Source of the DNA: UBA822 sp965249775
GTDB lineage: Bacteria; Gemmatimonadota; Gemmatimonadetes; Longimicrobiales; Gaopeijiaceae
Direction: 5' to 3'
Length of the DNA: 64,000 nucleotides
Assembly (NCBI GenBank): GCA_965249775.1
Contig: OZ252253.1
Location: 4,340,001 to 4,404,000, forward strand
Notes under the pieces: generated by a model
What the model saw: only the letters and a program-made list of their open reading frames with translations
Told to the model about the DNA's origin: nothing
The model's database searches: none
In this document: in pieces, positions 49,837 through 59,197 of the stretch
Layout of the letters: every line of letters begins with the position of its first letter
Numbering within the stretch: the first letter of the stretch is position 1
Position numbers and translations under genes: made by a program

Positions 49837-50763
49837 ATGACCCAGCGAACTACCCACCGCTCAAGCGTTGGGCTACTGGCGCTGCTCGGACTAATCTCGT
49901 TCGCGGCATGCGAGAACAATCCGGTCTCGCCGGAGGAGAGAGTCGCGACCCTCGAGATCAGCGAACTCCCCTCGCTCCTCCTTCCCGGTGACACCCTCCA
50001 GCTCGAGGCGGTCGCGCTTGACGCTGCCGGTTCGGAAGTTCAGGGTGCCACGATCTCATGGACCTCGTCGGATCTGGCGGTGGCAACCGTCTCATCCACA
50101 GGCCTGGTGACCGCGGGTGCCGAGGGCACGTCCACGATCACGGGGCTGGTCCTGACCGTCTCGGACACCGCGTCGCTCGCGGTGACCCCGGATACGACCT
50201 CGTACGACGTTGTGTTCGAGTCGATCTGGAGCGCCAGCACGCACCCCGCGTCGTTTCCCGCCAACCCGAGTTTTTCAGGCCTCATCGGCGGGACGCATGG
50301 GGACAGCGTGACATTCTGGGCAGACAGCTCCCTCGCGACGTACGGGATCAAGCAGATGGCCGAGTCTGGCAGTAAGACTCCTCTCGACTTCGAGGTCGAA
50401 GCGGCGATCCTGGCCGGTACAGCCGATGGCTTGCTCTCCGGAGGTGGGATTTCTCCCTCGCCGGGGAGTGTGCAACTCACGTTCGACGTCAGCGTCGACT
50501 TTCCCCTGGTCACCCTCGTCTCGATGATCGCACCGAGCCCCGACTGGTTCGTCGGCGTGAACTCGCTGTCGCTTCTGGAGGACGGCTCATGGGTGAGCAG
50601 TCTCGTCGTCGAGCTGTTCGCATACGACGCCGGTACCGATAGCGGCGTGATCTACACCTCGCCCGATGAGCCTACGGACCCCCGGGTCAACATCTCCCTG
50701 ATCAACGTGAGCCCGTTCGACGTGGCGAGTCGGCTGGGCAGCTTCACGTTCACGCGGCGTTGA
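49837..50763 (+). CDS. Lipoprotein with a Big2-type domain and a spondin-N domain
   Basis: A 308-residue lipoprotein. The signal peptide ends in the lipobox FAAC (Cys about 25). A bacterial Ig-like (Big2) domain follows: VATLEISELPSLLLPGDTLQ, ATISWTSSDLAVATVSSTGL and AGAEGTSTIT. Residues about 130-300 resemble Spondin_N: YDVVFESIWSASTHPASFPA, FSGLIGGTHGDSVTFW, YGIKQMAESG and SPDWFVGVNSLSLLEDGSW. Spondin-N is a calcium-binding lectin-like beta-sandwich, so it may bind surface glycan. ATG 49837 has GGAGG 6 bp upstream; the longer open frame from 49750 lacks a signal peptide. It lies just before the Wzi-like gene. Confidence 0.8.
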   Translation: MTQRTTHRSSVGLLALLGLISFAACENNPVSPEERVATLEISELPSLLLPGDTLQLEAVALDAAGSEVQGATISWTSSDLAVATVSSTGLVTAGAEGTSTITGLVLTVSDTASLAVTPDTTSYDVVFESIWSASTHPASFPANPSFSGLIGGTHGDSVTFWADSSLATYGIKQMAESGSKTPLDFEVEAAILAGTADGLLSGGGISPSPGSVQLTFDVSVDFPLVTLVSMIAPSPDWFVGVNSLSLLEDGSWVSSLVVELFAYDAGTDSGVIYTSPDEPTDPRVNISLINVSPFDVASRLGSFTFTRR

Positions 50764-50786
50764 TATCGACCGACGGGGAGCATCGA

Positions 50787-52403
50787 ATGCGTTCGTCGGC
50801 CATACACCTCGTTTTCCTGGGAAACCTTTCCTGCGCTTCCCTACGAAATCTCCTATTCCTGCCTCTTCTCTTCGCCTCGCTTTCTGCCTCGGCACAGGAC
50901 CCGGGCCGGATCGGATCGAGGATCCTCTCGCTGGACTCATGGACGTACGAGGCGATCGAGCGGCTTCGGAGTAGAGGGTACCTGCCGGGCCTGAATCCAC
51001 TGGTTCAGCCCTACCGCAGGATCGATGTGGCCGCAGAGCTCGTCGACGTCGACGCGGATACGTTACAACAGCCGGTGGCCGATTGGGTCCGTATGCTGGT
51101 GCGCGAGCTCGCCCCTGAGTTCAGGCGCCTCTCGGAATCGGAAGATGAAGCGGGGGGGCAGCGAGTGGGGCTTCATTTCCAACTGGGGGCCACCGCCGCG
51201 GACAGCCGACACCGTGATCCCTTGATGCCCTTCCGTACCTCGGCCAATGAGGGGTTGGCGGATCGTGCGTGGTGGTCCTGGGCGGGCGGGCTCTGGCTGG
51301 AAACCCATAACGTCGCCGCGGAGACGAGACTCTTCAATGACCGCTGGTTTTACGAAGAGCACGGAGATCCAGATGGCCAGAATCCAGGAGGTTTCAAGTT
51401 CTTCGGGCGTACCGACAACGCTTACCTGACGCTGGCCTTTCCCTGGGGAAATATGTGGGTCGGCAGATTCAAGCGGAACTGGGGGCCCCTTGGCCAGACG
51501 GGTATGATGATAGGGGACAACCCGACGACGTATCCGCAGATCGGCCTCGACCTGGGAAGGGGAAGTCTGACGTTCCGCTTCATGGCCGGCGAGCTGCAAA
51601 CGGTCAACGGGCGACAGCGCTACATCGTAGGCAACCGGCTCGACTACCGCCGCGGCAACTTCTGGGCATCTCTCGGCCAGTCCGCGCTCTACTCGGGAGA
51701 CGTCGCGACCCTTCGGCTGTTCAACCCCTTGGAGTTCATTTTCTTCGACCAAAAATCGAACGACGCACCCTCGGGCAACCTGATGTTCAACGGGATGTTC
51801 TGGACAAAGGTGGGCCAGGGAACCCTCTACGGCGAGTTCGTTATCGACGATTTCGACCTCAATCCACGCATCGGTACGTCGGACCGGGAAGCGTTTGCTA
51901 CCTTGTATCAGTTGAGCTTGGGCGGACGCTATCTCGGCCTATCCGATCGCCTCGAGATCGGCTTCGACTACCGCAGAGTCTCTGGGTGGTCGTACCGGAC
52001 CTTTTCCGCATCTCCTGAGGTGTGGATGCATCTGGATCGGGGGCTGGCGGACCCGTGGTCGGACTACGACCGTCTCACTCTGCGGACCGACGTGTATCCC
52101 TCCGTTGGAGGCCTGCGTATTTCACCCGTGTTTCAGTTTCAGCGCAAGGGAGAGGGTGACTACCGCCTTCCCTTTCGGGAGAGACAGCCTGATGACCCCG
52201 GGATCTTCTTTGGGGTAATGGAGACCACCATGCGTTTGGCGTTGCAAGGGAGATATCAGCCCCGCAGTGAGGTCTTCCTGGAGTGGGATCTGGGCCGAAG
52301 CTTCATCGCGAATGCAGACCACGTGGACGGTTCGAGTGAGGGGCGCTTCTCCTTCCTCATACGTCTTGGGCTCACGTTCGAATTCCCCTTGGGGAGGTTC
52401 TAG
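50787..52403 (+). CDS. Wzi-like capsule-assembly outer-membrane beta-barrel
   Basis: A 538-residue protein with a long signal peptide (cleavage near SASAQD) and a predicted 18-strand-type barrel ending in Phe (FEFPLGRF). FFGRTDNAYLTLAFPWGNMW, VGRFKRNWGPLGQTGMMI and GRGSLTFRFMAGELQTVNGR are the family features of Wzi, which anchors capsule at the cell surface. ATG 50787 is supported by GGGGAG about 7 bp upstream; a TTG at 50760 overlapping the previous stop is the alternative. Proximity to the spondin lipoprotein suggests a joint surface role. Confidence 0.85.
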   Translation: MRSSAIHLVFLGNLSCASLRNLLFLPLLFASLSASAQDPGRIGSRILSLDSWTYEAIERLRSRGYLPGLNPLVQPYRRIDVAAELVDVDADTLQQPVADWVRMLVRELAPEFRRLSESEDEAGGQRVGLHFQLGATAADSRHRDPLMPFRTSANEGLADRAWWSWAGGLWLETHNVAAETRLFNDRWFYEEHGDPDGQNPGGFKFFGRTDNAYLTLAFPWGNMWVGRFKRNWGPLGQTGMMIGDNPTTYPQIGLDLGRGSLTFRFMAGELQTVNGRQRYIVGNRLDYRRGNFWASLGQSALYSGDVATLRLFNPLEFIFFDQKSNDAPSGNLMFNGMFWTKVGQGTLYGEFVIDDFDLNPRIGTSDREAFATLYQLSLGGRYLGLSDRLEIGFDYRRVSGWSYRTFSASPEVWMHLDRGLADPWSDYDRLTLRTDVYPSVGGLRISPVFQFQRKGEGDYRLPFRERQPDDPGIFFGVMETTMRLALQGRYQPRSEVFLEWDLGRSFIANADHVDGSSEGRFSFLIRLGLTFEFPLGRF

Positions 52404-52420
52404 GCGCAAGATGAGCCCAG

Positions 52421-52647
52421 GGAGGATACGTTCTGGCCCACATCGCCACTCCCCTCGAAATCTGTGAACAGCCGCATCCCGCCGTCCGCATCGATACGAC
52501 CGACATCTCGCCCGAGGAGGCGGCTCACCGGATCTTTCTGCATCTGGAGAAAGAAAGCTACATTTGGCGTGAGCGGTTCGGCACCGGTAAGTCGACCATT
52601 GCGCGAGTCCTGGGGCGCCGTTTGTTTGACACTGGGTACCAGACCTC
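52421..52647 (+). pseudogene. cysC: Rearranged remnant of an APS-kinase gene
   Basis: One frame reads GGYVLAHIATPLEICEQ, then jumps to PHPAVRIDTTDISPEEAAHR and IFLHLEKESYIW, matching the APS-kinase end of the gene at 48026-49753 but lacking about 27 residues between CEQ and HPAVR. It then continues into GTGKSTIARVLGRRLFDTGY, which is an APS-kinase P-loop start that belongs at the opposite end of the domain. The C-terminal half thus precedes an N-terminal fragment. No start or full domain remains. It sits between the Wzi-like gene and Wzz. Confidence 0.75.
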
Positions 52648-52679
52648 ATCGCAGTCGACCAGATCGAGGGGAGTAGCAT

Positions 52680-53798
52680 GTGGATTCGGAAGTGACCCGA
52701 GTGCACTCGAATCAGGTGTCGTACGATGACGAAATCTCGCTTCTGGACGTAGCGAGTCTTGTTCTTCGGCGACGGCGCCTGATAATGGCAGCGACCGTGG
52801 CGGGTGTTCTGATGGCACTTCTGGTTGCGCTCATCCCATCGTTGAAATACACGGCAACCGCGTCGTTCTTACCGCAGGGGGGAGACCAAGGGGGCTTCGC
52901 CGGAGTGTCTGGCCTGGCCCAACAGTTCGGATTCGCGATTCCCCCATCAGGTGACGCTGAGCGATCCCCTGAGTTCTATCAGGATCTGCTTCAGTCGAGG
53001 GACATCCTCGCTGGGGTGGTCAAACCGAGTGTGGAGGTGGTCACGGCCAGCGGCGTAACCAAAGTGGATCTCGCCGACCACTTCAAGATCGAAGGTGAGA
53101 CGCCCGAGGAGCGCAATGCACGGACACGACAACATCTGGCCAAGGAAATCGTCTCGGTGAGCGTCGGCCAGCAGACCAGTGTCGTCACGGTGAGCGTCCG
53201 AACCGATGATCCCGGATTGTCCGCTGCGATCGGGCGTCGCCTTCTTAAGCTGGTCGAGACGTTCGACATCGATAACCGTCAGTTGCAGGCGTCGGGGGAG
53301 CGGGACTTTGCGGAAGAGCGTCTCGGGCAACTACAAATGGAGTTTTCGGTTGCCGAGGATTCGCTCAAGGCGTTCCTGGTCGAGAACCGGCAGTTCGCCA
53401 ACTCCCGGCAGCTCACCAACTCCCCGGAGCTTACCTTCGAGCATGATCGCCTACAGCGTCAGGTGGTCATGAGGCAGGAGCTCGTGACCGCGATGGCCCA
53501 GGCTTTTGAACAGGCCCGAATCGATGAGGTCCGAAACACACCGGTCATCACAATGATCGATCAGCCCGAGCCCCCTGCGTTACCGGATCCCCGCGGTACG
53601 CTGGTGAAGCTTCTGCTGGGGGCGATTTTGGGTCTCATAGTGGGTTTTGGCCTTGCCTTCATTCGGGAGCTCGGTGAGCGGGCAAGGAACGAAGAGAGCG
53701 AGGCTTACGGCGATTTCCAGCAGGTCCTGAAAGACGCGAAGGGGGACCTCTTTGGCCTCCATCGATCCAAGGGATCAGCCGGCGGCGACAGTCAATAG
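52680..53798 (+). CDS. wzz: Wzz/chain-length determinant family protein
   Basis: A 372-residue polysaccharide co-polymerase. The N-terminal membrane helix (about 35-55, MAATVAGVLMALLVALIPSL) follows EISLLDVASLVLRRRRL. A large periplasmic region has FLPQGGDQGGFAGVSGLAQQ and coiled-coil heptads (about 195-290). PEPPALPDPRGTLVKLLLGA leads into the second helix (about 308-330). No kinase domain is attached; the BY-kinase at 46007 lacks this periplasmic part, so the two may work as a split Wzc. GTG 52680 follows GAGGGGAG. Confidence 0.9.
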   Translation: MDSEVTRVHSNQVSYDDEISLLDVASLVLRRRRLIMAATVAGVLMALLVALIPSLKYTATASFLPQGGDQGGFAGVSGLAQQFGFAIPPSGDAERSPEFYQDLLQSRDILAGVVKPSVEVVTASGVTKVDLADHFKIEGETPEERNARTRQHLAKEIVSVSVGQQTSVVTVSVRTDDPGLSAAIGRRLLKLVETFDIDNRQLQASGERDFAEERLGQLQMEFSVAEDSLKAFLVENRQFANSRQLTNSPELTFEHDRLQRQVVMRQELVTAMAQAFEQARIDEVRNTPVITMIDQPEPPALPDPRGTLVKLLLGAILGLIVGFGLAFIRELGERARNEESEAYGDFQQVLKDAKGDLFGLHRSKGSAGGDSQ

Positions 53799-53872
53799 GA
53801 TCATCGACGCCGGCAAAGTTACGCTTCGGAGCGTGGCTGGACCGGTCCGCAAGCCCCGATCAGGAATCAATG

Positions 53873-53901
53873 TTGCTCAAAAGTTGTGCCGAACCTAGGA
53901 T
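53873..53901 (+). promoter_or_regulatory. Possible promoter ahead of the FlaA1-SDR fusion gene
   Basis: TTGCTC (53873-53878) and TAGGAT (53896-53901) are spaced by 17 bp in the 246-bp gap after wzz, leaving a leader of about 140 nt before the TTG start at 54045. A 10-bp palindrome GGACCGGTCC (53839-53848) lies just upstream. Hexamer matches are only partial. Confidence 0.3.
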
Positions 53902-54044
53902 ATAGGCTGAGTAAAACATGTGATGCCGGTGCCCGCACGCTATTGAGGTTGGGGTGCACGACCGGACGAGTGGAGACGGCAGCTGGCCTGTGGGTGATGG
54001 CTGTCAGTCTCTAAGCCGGCTCGTCCCTCAAGGGAGGTAAACAT

Positions 54045-55931
54045 TTGTCGCCAATGAACTCTAGGGTAATCCGGCGCCTTTTGCAGGTCGTCCTCGACGC
54101 GGCGTTGGCTAGTGTTGCCGTCTTGGTTGCGGTCTTGTTCCTAACCAGGGGCGTCACTGGTGGTCGCATCCTAGCCGCGATTGTGATCACGGTCCTAACG
54201 GTAGTCATCACAAACGCCCTCGCCGGCAGTTACAATAAGATCTGGCACCATTTCAGCTTCCGTGACGGACTTCTGCTGGGTGCCACGGGTATCTCCGTGA
54301 CGGTCGTGTTGTTCAGCCTTGCTGCGATCGACGTTGCGAGGCTCCCTTTGGTCGCCCTTCAAGCTATTCCGATGGCGTACGTCGTGCTCGCGGCAGGGAG
54401 CCGGAGCGCCAGGCGCCTGCAGGTGGCCTTGCGAAGGAGGCGAAAGAGGATGCGGTCGGGCCTCGCGACCGGCGCACAGCCGCATCGAGTTCTAATAGCC
54501 GGAGCAGGCCACTGCGGCCTAGTGTTGAGCCGGGACTTAGTTCTGATGTCTTCCCCCAACGTGGAGTTGGTGGGATTCCTGGACGATGACCCGGCCAAGA
54601 TCGGCGCCCACGTGAATGGCGCCCCGGTCTTGGCCCCACTGAGCGCTCTCCGGGAGGTTGTGGATCGGTGCGAGGTGAGCGAGCTGATGGTCGCCATGCC
54701 TTCAGCGCCCGAGGACGTTCTTCGCCGCCTGATCCAGCAAGCCGAGGATCTCAGCATCCGTGTACGTACTTTGCCGGGTGTCGAGCGACTTCTCATGGGC
54801 GTGGATATCCATCAGCCGGGTCGCGTCACGCTCAGCGACCTGATTGATGCGGAGGCGTTCCCCACACATCGGGCAGCCTCTGTCGATGAGGCCGGTGGCC
54901 CCGTCGTGCTCGTTACCGGTGGCGCGGGCTTCATCGGCTCGCACGTCACGAAGATGCTGCTCGCGCGCGGCTACTCTGTTCGGGTGATCGACAACTTCAC
55001 CTACGGAGACACAGGATTGGCGAGGGTTCGCACGCACCCAGGTCTCGAGCTCGTCGAGGGCGATGTCTGCAACATTCGCGACATACAACGGTGTGTGCGC
55101 GGCGTAGATGGTGTGATCGCGTTGGCGGCTATCGTAGGAGATCCGGCGTGCGACCTCGATCCCCAGGAGACGCTGAACCTCAACTACGAGGCCACCAAAC
55201 TCCTCATTGAGGCCTGCAACTTCCACGGGGTCCGGCGACTAGTCTTTGCTTCGAGTTGCAGCGTTTACGGGGCCAGCAGTGAGCACCTGCTGACCGAACG
55301 GTCACAACTCAACCCGGTTTCGCTGTATGCTCGAACGAGGATACTCAGCGAGAACATTATTTTCGACCGCTGCGGTGCCGTCGAGCCCGTCGTACTACGG
55401 TTGGCCACGGCGTTTGGACTCTCTGATCGCATGCGATTCGATTTGGTCGTCAACACGCTGACCGCGCGAGGCGTCGGCGACAAGAGAATCACCATCTTCG
55501 GCGGCGACCAATGGCGACCGAACGTTCACTGCCAGGATGCGGCAAGGGCGTTTATCATGGCGTACGAGGCTCCCGGTTCCCAGGTTGCAGGCGAGGTTTT
55601 CAACGTGGGTGGCGACGATCTCAACTACCGTATCGCCGAAATCGGCTCTTTGGTTGTCGACACGCTTGGCGATGTCGAAATGACGGTGGACACGCGGGAT
55701 GTAGATGCTCGAGACTACCGTGTTGGCTTCGGGAAGATCCGGTCTGTTCTGGGGTTCGAGCCGGAGTACACGGTAAAAGGGGGAATCCTCGAGATCGCGG
55801 ACGCGATCGCGGTAAACCCGTCCCTGAAGGCGTATGATGAGCCCACGTACCACAACGTCAGGGTACTTGAACAAGTGCTACCGGACGGCAATGGCAGACA
55901 GCCTGGCTGGCTCGGTGTTGAGGCCCAGTGA
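54045..55931 (+). CDS. Fusion of FlaA1/CapD-type membrane and nucleotide-binding region with an epimerase-type SDR
   Basis: A 628-residue inner-membrane protein. Four hydrophobic helices (about 15-115) precede a CoA-binding-like Rossmann domain (HRVLIAGAGHCGLVLSRDL, LVGFLDDDPAKIG). The C-terminal half is an extended SDR (VLVTGGAGFIGSHVTKMLLA; DPQETLNLNYEATKLLIEAC; SSCSVYG; VLRLATAFGLSDRMRFDLVV). FlaA1/PglF proteins normally carry a 4,6-dehydratase domain here; this half looks like a nucleoside-diphosphate-sugar epimerase instead. The catalytic segment is YARTR, with Arg for Lys. TTG 54045 is chosen from AGGGAGG at 54031-54037. Confidence 0.82.
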   Translation: MSPMNSRVIRRLLQVVLDAALASVAVLVAVLFLTRGVTGGRILAAIVITVLTVVITNALAGSYNKIWHHFSFRDGLLLGATGISVTVVLFSLAAIDVARLPLVALQAIPMAYVVLAAGSRSARRLQVALRRRRKRMRSGLATGAQPHRVLIAGAGHCGLVLSRDLVLMSSPNVELVGFLDDDPAKIGAHVNGAPVLAPLSALREVVDRCEVSELMVAMPSAPEDVLRRLIQQAEDLSIRVRTLPGVERLLMGVDIHQPGRVTLSDLIDAEAFPTHRAASVDEAGGPVVLVTGGAGFIGSHVTKMLLARGYSVRVIDNFTYGDTGLARVRTHPGLELVEGDVCNIRDIQRCVRGVDGVIALAAIVGDPACDLDPQETLNLNYEATKLLIEACNFHGVRRLVFASSCSVYGASSEHLLTERSQLNPVSLYARTRILSENIIFDRCGAVEPVVLRLATAFGLSDRMRFDLVVNTLTARGVGDKRITIFGGDQWRPNVHCQDAARAFIMAYEAPGSQVAGEVFNVGGDDLNYRIAEIGSLVVDTLGDVEMTVDTRDVDARDYRVGFGKIRSVLGFEPEYTVKGGILEIADAIAVNPSLKAYDEPTYHNVRVLEQVLPDGNGRQPGWLGVEAQ

Positions 55932-55999
55932 AGTTCGTTCGCGGGTGGCTTGACCCGATTCGGCAATAGACCCAGTCGGCGTGTAATGCAACACGCGGA

Positions 56000-57253
56000 A
56001 TGAGCGAAGTCTCGCGCTCGACGCGCCCACACCTGCTTTGGGTCAATCAGTTCGCAGTCGCCCCCACAGCAGCCGGAGGGACCCGTCACTTCGAGATTGG
56101 TCGCGAGCTGGTCACCCGAGGATGGGATGTCACCATCGTCGCGAGCGATCTCAATCTCCACTCGCGGACATACCAAGAGCGCAGCAACGAACGAGAGCGA
56201 GCGCCGATCATCACCACGCTCGACGGGGTTCGCTTTGTGTGGCTGTGGGCGGCTCGGTACTGGAAAAACGATTGGCGCCGGGTATGGAACTGGGTGTCAT
56301 TCTCCCGATCGCTTGCATCCGCGAGTCGACGCCGCGGACCGCTTTCGATCCCGCTGCCGAATGTCGTCGTAGGTTCCTCACCACAGCTCGTCGCCGCGAG
56401 GGCATCCCGACGACTTGCACGGCGCATCGGAGTGCCATTCATCTTAGAGGTGAGAGATCTCTGGCCGGAGAGTCTGTTGGCGGTTGGTCGTTCGCGCGAT
56501 ATCGCATATCTCGTGCTCGACAGCATGGCGCGAAGCTTGTATCGCACGGCAGACCACATCATCGTATTGGCTCGCGGGACCGGCGACTATCTGATTCGAA
56601 CGCGGAACGTCCCATCGGACCGGATCACATTCATCCCCAATGGGGTTGACGTTGAGGCATTCCCGCTCATGGAAAGATCGGTGAAGGCGATGTTCACCTT
56701 CATTTATACCGGAGCGCATGGCCCCGCCAATGACCTGAATGTCGTCTTGGACGCAGCAGTCCGGACGAGAGATTGTCCAGAGATTCGGTTCTTGCTTGTC
56801 GGCGGCGGGCCGAGCAAAACCGAACTTGTCCGGCGCTCGAAGGCCCTCGGGCTAGAAACTGTTGAGTTTCGCGACGTGGTGCCCAAGGCCCGCATCCCGG
56901 AGTTGCTCGCCTCAGTCGAGGCCGGTCTCATGGTTCTTCGGCCATCCGAGCTCTTTGAGTATGGGGTCAGCCCCAACAAGCTGTTCGACTACATGGCCAG
57001 CGGGTTGCCCATTGTTAGCAACGTTCCCGGCGAGGTCGAGCACATGATCCACGACGCGGGAGCGGGAGTACAGGCCGAACCTGGAAACCCTGAGTCTCTC
57101 TCACGAGCAATACGGTCGGTGGCCCGCATGTCGCCGGCGGAGCGTCGCTCACTTGGCGCCTCGGCAAGGGCGTGGGTAGCCAAGGAGCACTCGCGCACTG
57201 TGCTTGCTGATCGACTGGGGGGTGTTCTTGAGCGGGTGCTGAAAGGGGATTAG
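56000..57253 (+). CDS. Glycosyltransferase family 4 (WbuB-like)
   Basis: A 417-residue GT-B glycosyltransferase with HLLWVNQFAVAPTAAGGTRH, PFILEVRDLWPESLLAVG (the WPES motif of WbuB-type enzymes), ITFIPNGVDVEAFP, FIYTGAHGPANDLNVVLDA and GVSPNKLFDYMASGLPIVSN. WbuB relatives transfer N-acetyl-L-fucosamine or similar amino sugars, in keeping with the aminotransferase and acetyltransferase genes downstream. ATG 56000 follows GCGGA. It ends 8 bp before the heparinase-like gene. Confidence 0.88.
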   Translation: MSEVSRSTRPHLLWVNQFAVAPTAAGGTRHFEIGRELVTRGWDVTIVASDLNLHSRTYQERSNERERAPIITTLDGVRFVWLWAARYWKNDWRRVWNWVSFSRSLASASRRRGPLSIPLPNVVVGSSPQLVAARASRRLARRIGVPFILEVRDLWPESLLAVGRSRDIAYLVLDSMARSLYRTADHIIVLARGTGDYLIRTRNVPSDRITFIPNGVDVEAFPLMERSVKAMFTFIYTGAHGPANDLNVVLDAAVRTRDCPEIRFLLVGGGPSKTELVRRSKALGLETVEFRDVVPKARIPELLASVEAGLMVLRPSELFEYGVSPNKLFDYMASGLPIVSNVPGEVEHMIHDAGAGVQAEPGNPESLSRAIRSVARMSPAERRSLGASARAWVAKEHSRTVLADRLGGVLERVLKGD

Positions 57254-57261
57254 CAGATCCG

Positions 57262-59181
57262 GTGAGCTTGCCTCCGCTCCGGTATTGGCCTCGCATCCCC
57301 TTCATGATCATCCGAACCTATGGGCTGCAGGGTACGCTGCTTCGTGTCGTACACGTGTGTCGCCGTCGTGTTGGCCGCTTCCTTCGCCGGCCCCGCCACA
57401 CTGTAGATGCGTCCACCGCAGCCGACAGAGGTGTTGACTCTCCATGGCTTGTGAAACGCGATCCTCTGGCAGTATCTCCGCACGATCGGGAAAGGGCCAG
57501 GACTCGGGCGATTCGGGTCCTGCACGGCCAATACCTGGCGTACGGTTGGGATTGGAGGCCACTGCCGAGCGGTCTGGGTTGGCATCGTCATTCCACGACC
57601 GGACACCGTCACCCTGCGGACGTGCCTTGGTGGCGAATCAAGCACTGGATGTCTGGATCCGATATCAAGGACTTGTGGGAGCCTGCCCGATTCTCGTGGA
57701 TGTACGACCTCGTCCAGTTTGCAGTGCTCTCACATGATCCGAAGGATCTTACATTGGCCCGGGAATTCGCCCTCGCTCGCTCTCAGGACTGGCTAGCCGC
57801 GAGCCCGCCGTTTCAGGGCGTGCATTGGTCTTGCGGGCAGGAGACTGCCATCCGTGCACTCGCGATCCTACATGCCGAAGCCAATCTGGCCCCAGGCCAT
57901 CCCACGTTTATCGAGATTAGCGCGGCTTCCGGCGAGCGCATCGCCAATGCCATCGGCTATGCCGTTTCTCAGAGGAATAACCACGGCATTTCCGAAGCCG
58001 CCGGCCTTGTATGTATCGGAACACGACTGAGGGGTGCGCACCCCAGCGCATCTTCCTGGGTTCGCAAAGGGGTTAGGCTGCTCGATCGACTCGTACAAGA
58101 TCAGTTCGCCGACGACGGGTGGTACATCCAGCACTCGTTCAACTATGCACGGCTGGCGTTGCAAATGGTGGCCGCTGCCGAGGCAGCGCTCTCGAGTGAG
58201 GGTGACACTCTCGGATCTGGCGTCAAGGAGCGTGTTACGGCCGGGATAGCCTTACTGGGGCGCGTCATGGACCCGAATAGCGGAGAGCTCCCGAATCACG
58301 GGGCGAATGATGGTGCGTACGTCCTGCCTGTCTCATCGGGAGATTACCGTGATTTTCGTCCGGCGCTTTCGATGGTAGCGAGGGTTTTCAATGAAGAGCC
58401 GCTATGGGACTCCCTCGGAGAGAACTCGCTGGCGTGGTTGAAGACTCGACGTTGCGGGTTGGATCGCCAGTCCAGCGGTAGGGTGCTTCCCGAAGGAGAA
58501 CGGTCGAGAAGCACACGAATCCGATCCGGGTCATCGGGTTGGGTGTCCGTCGTGGCGGGCAGAGTACGACTCTTTCTAAGGGCAGGCACGTATCACAGTC
58601 GCCCGAGCCACAGCGATGCTCTACATCTGGATCTCAGGATTGACGGTCACGAAATGATGGTCGACCCTGGTACCTTCGCCTACAATGGTCCGCCTCCCTG
58701 GCAGAATTCACTGCAGGGCGCCAGTGTCCATAATGGCCCACTGTTGGACGGCGTCGATCCCGCGTTTTTGGGGCACCGGTTCCTGTGGTGGTCGTGGCCC
58801 GATGCCAAAGTCGAGGGAGTTGACGAGAACGAAGACGGGATAATCACGCTACAAGCTTGCATTGAGGGGGTCGTGCGGAGAACGCTCATCGTCGATGGGG
58901 AACAGGCGATTGTCCGCGTTGAAGATGTGGCTCTGGAGCCGCGCGCTCAGAGCCTGAGCGTTGCATGGTTGCTGCATCCTGAGGCTGATCCGGCCCTTGT
59001 TAGGTGCGAGCCAGAAGGAAACGTGCGGCGGTCGGCGATACCCGTGCCCGGAACCGTCTTCTCTCCCGCGTATGGTCTTGCGATCGCCGCTTCGGCGATC
59101 GAGGTTGAGGCGCTGGGGGGGCATGACGTAAGCCTGGCCACAGTTACCACGATTCGAGGCGCACCTCAGGGTGCGGCGTGA
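57262..59181 (+). CDS. Heparinase II/III-family protein
   Basis: A 639-residue polysaccharide lyase-like protein. The N-terminal half is an alpha-toroid (WDWRPLPSGLGWHR; WEPARFSWMYDLVQFA; SQRNNHGISEAAGLVCIGTR with the Asn-His pair near the active site; DDGWYIQHSFNYARLALQMV). The C-terminal half is beta-rich (RPSHSDALHLDLRIDGHEMM; DPGTFAYNG). No signal peptide is evident. In glycan loci such proteins may trim or modify uronate-containing polymer. It starts GTG 57262 and overlaps the next open frame by 11 nt. Confidence 0.87.
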   Translation: MSLPPLRYWPRIPFMIIRTYGLQGTLLRVVHVCRRRVGRFLRRPRHTVDASTAADRGVDSPWLVKRDPLAVSPHDRERARTRAIRVLHGQYLAYGWDWRPLPSGLGWHRHSTTGHRHPADVPWWRIKHWMSGSDIKDLWEPARFSWMYDLVQFAVLSHDPKDLTLAREFALARSQDWLAASPPFQGVHWSCGQETAIRALAILHAEANLAPGHPTFIEISAASGERIANAIGYAVSQRNNHGISEAAGLVCIGTRLRGAHPSASSWVRKGVRLLDRLVQDQFADDGWYIQHSFNYARLALQMVAAAEAALSSEGDTLGSGVKERVTAGIALLGRVMDPNSGELPNHGANDGAYVLPVSSGDYRDFRPALSMVARVFNEEPLWDSLGENSLAWLKTRRCGLDRQSSGRVLPEGERSRSTRIRSGSSGWVSVVAGRVRLFLRAGTYHSRPSHSDALHLDLRIDGHEMMVDPGTFAYNGPPPWQNSLQGASVHNGPLLDGVDPAFLGHRFLWWSWPDAKVEGVDENEDGIITLQACIEGVVRRTLIVDGEQAIVRVEDVALEPRAQSLSVAWLLHPEADPALVRCEPEGNVRRSAIPVPGTVFSPAYGLAIAASAIEVEALGGHDVSLATVTTIRGAPQGAA

Positions 59182-59197
59182 CGATCCCGACCGGGCC

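Noticed and set aside
53839..53848. Palindrome GGACCGGTCC downstream of wzz
   Set aside because: It is too short and GC-rich to be meaningful alone; no T-run, and no second copy was noticed nearby.
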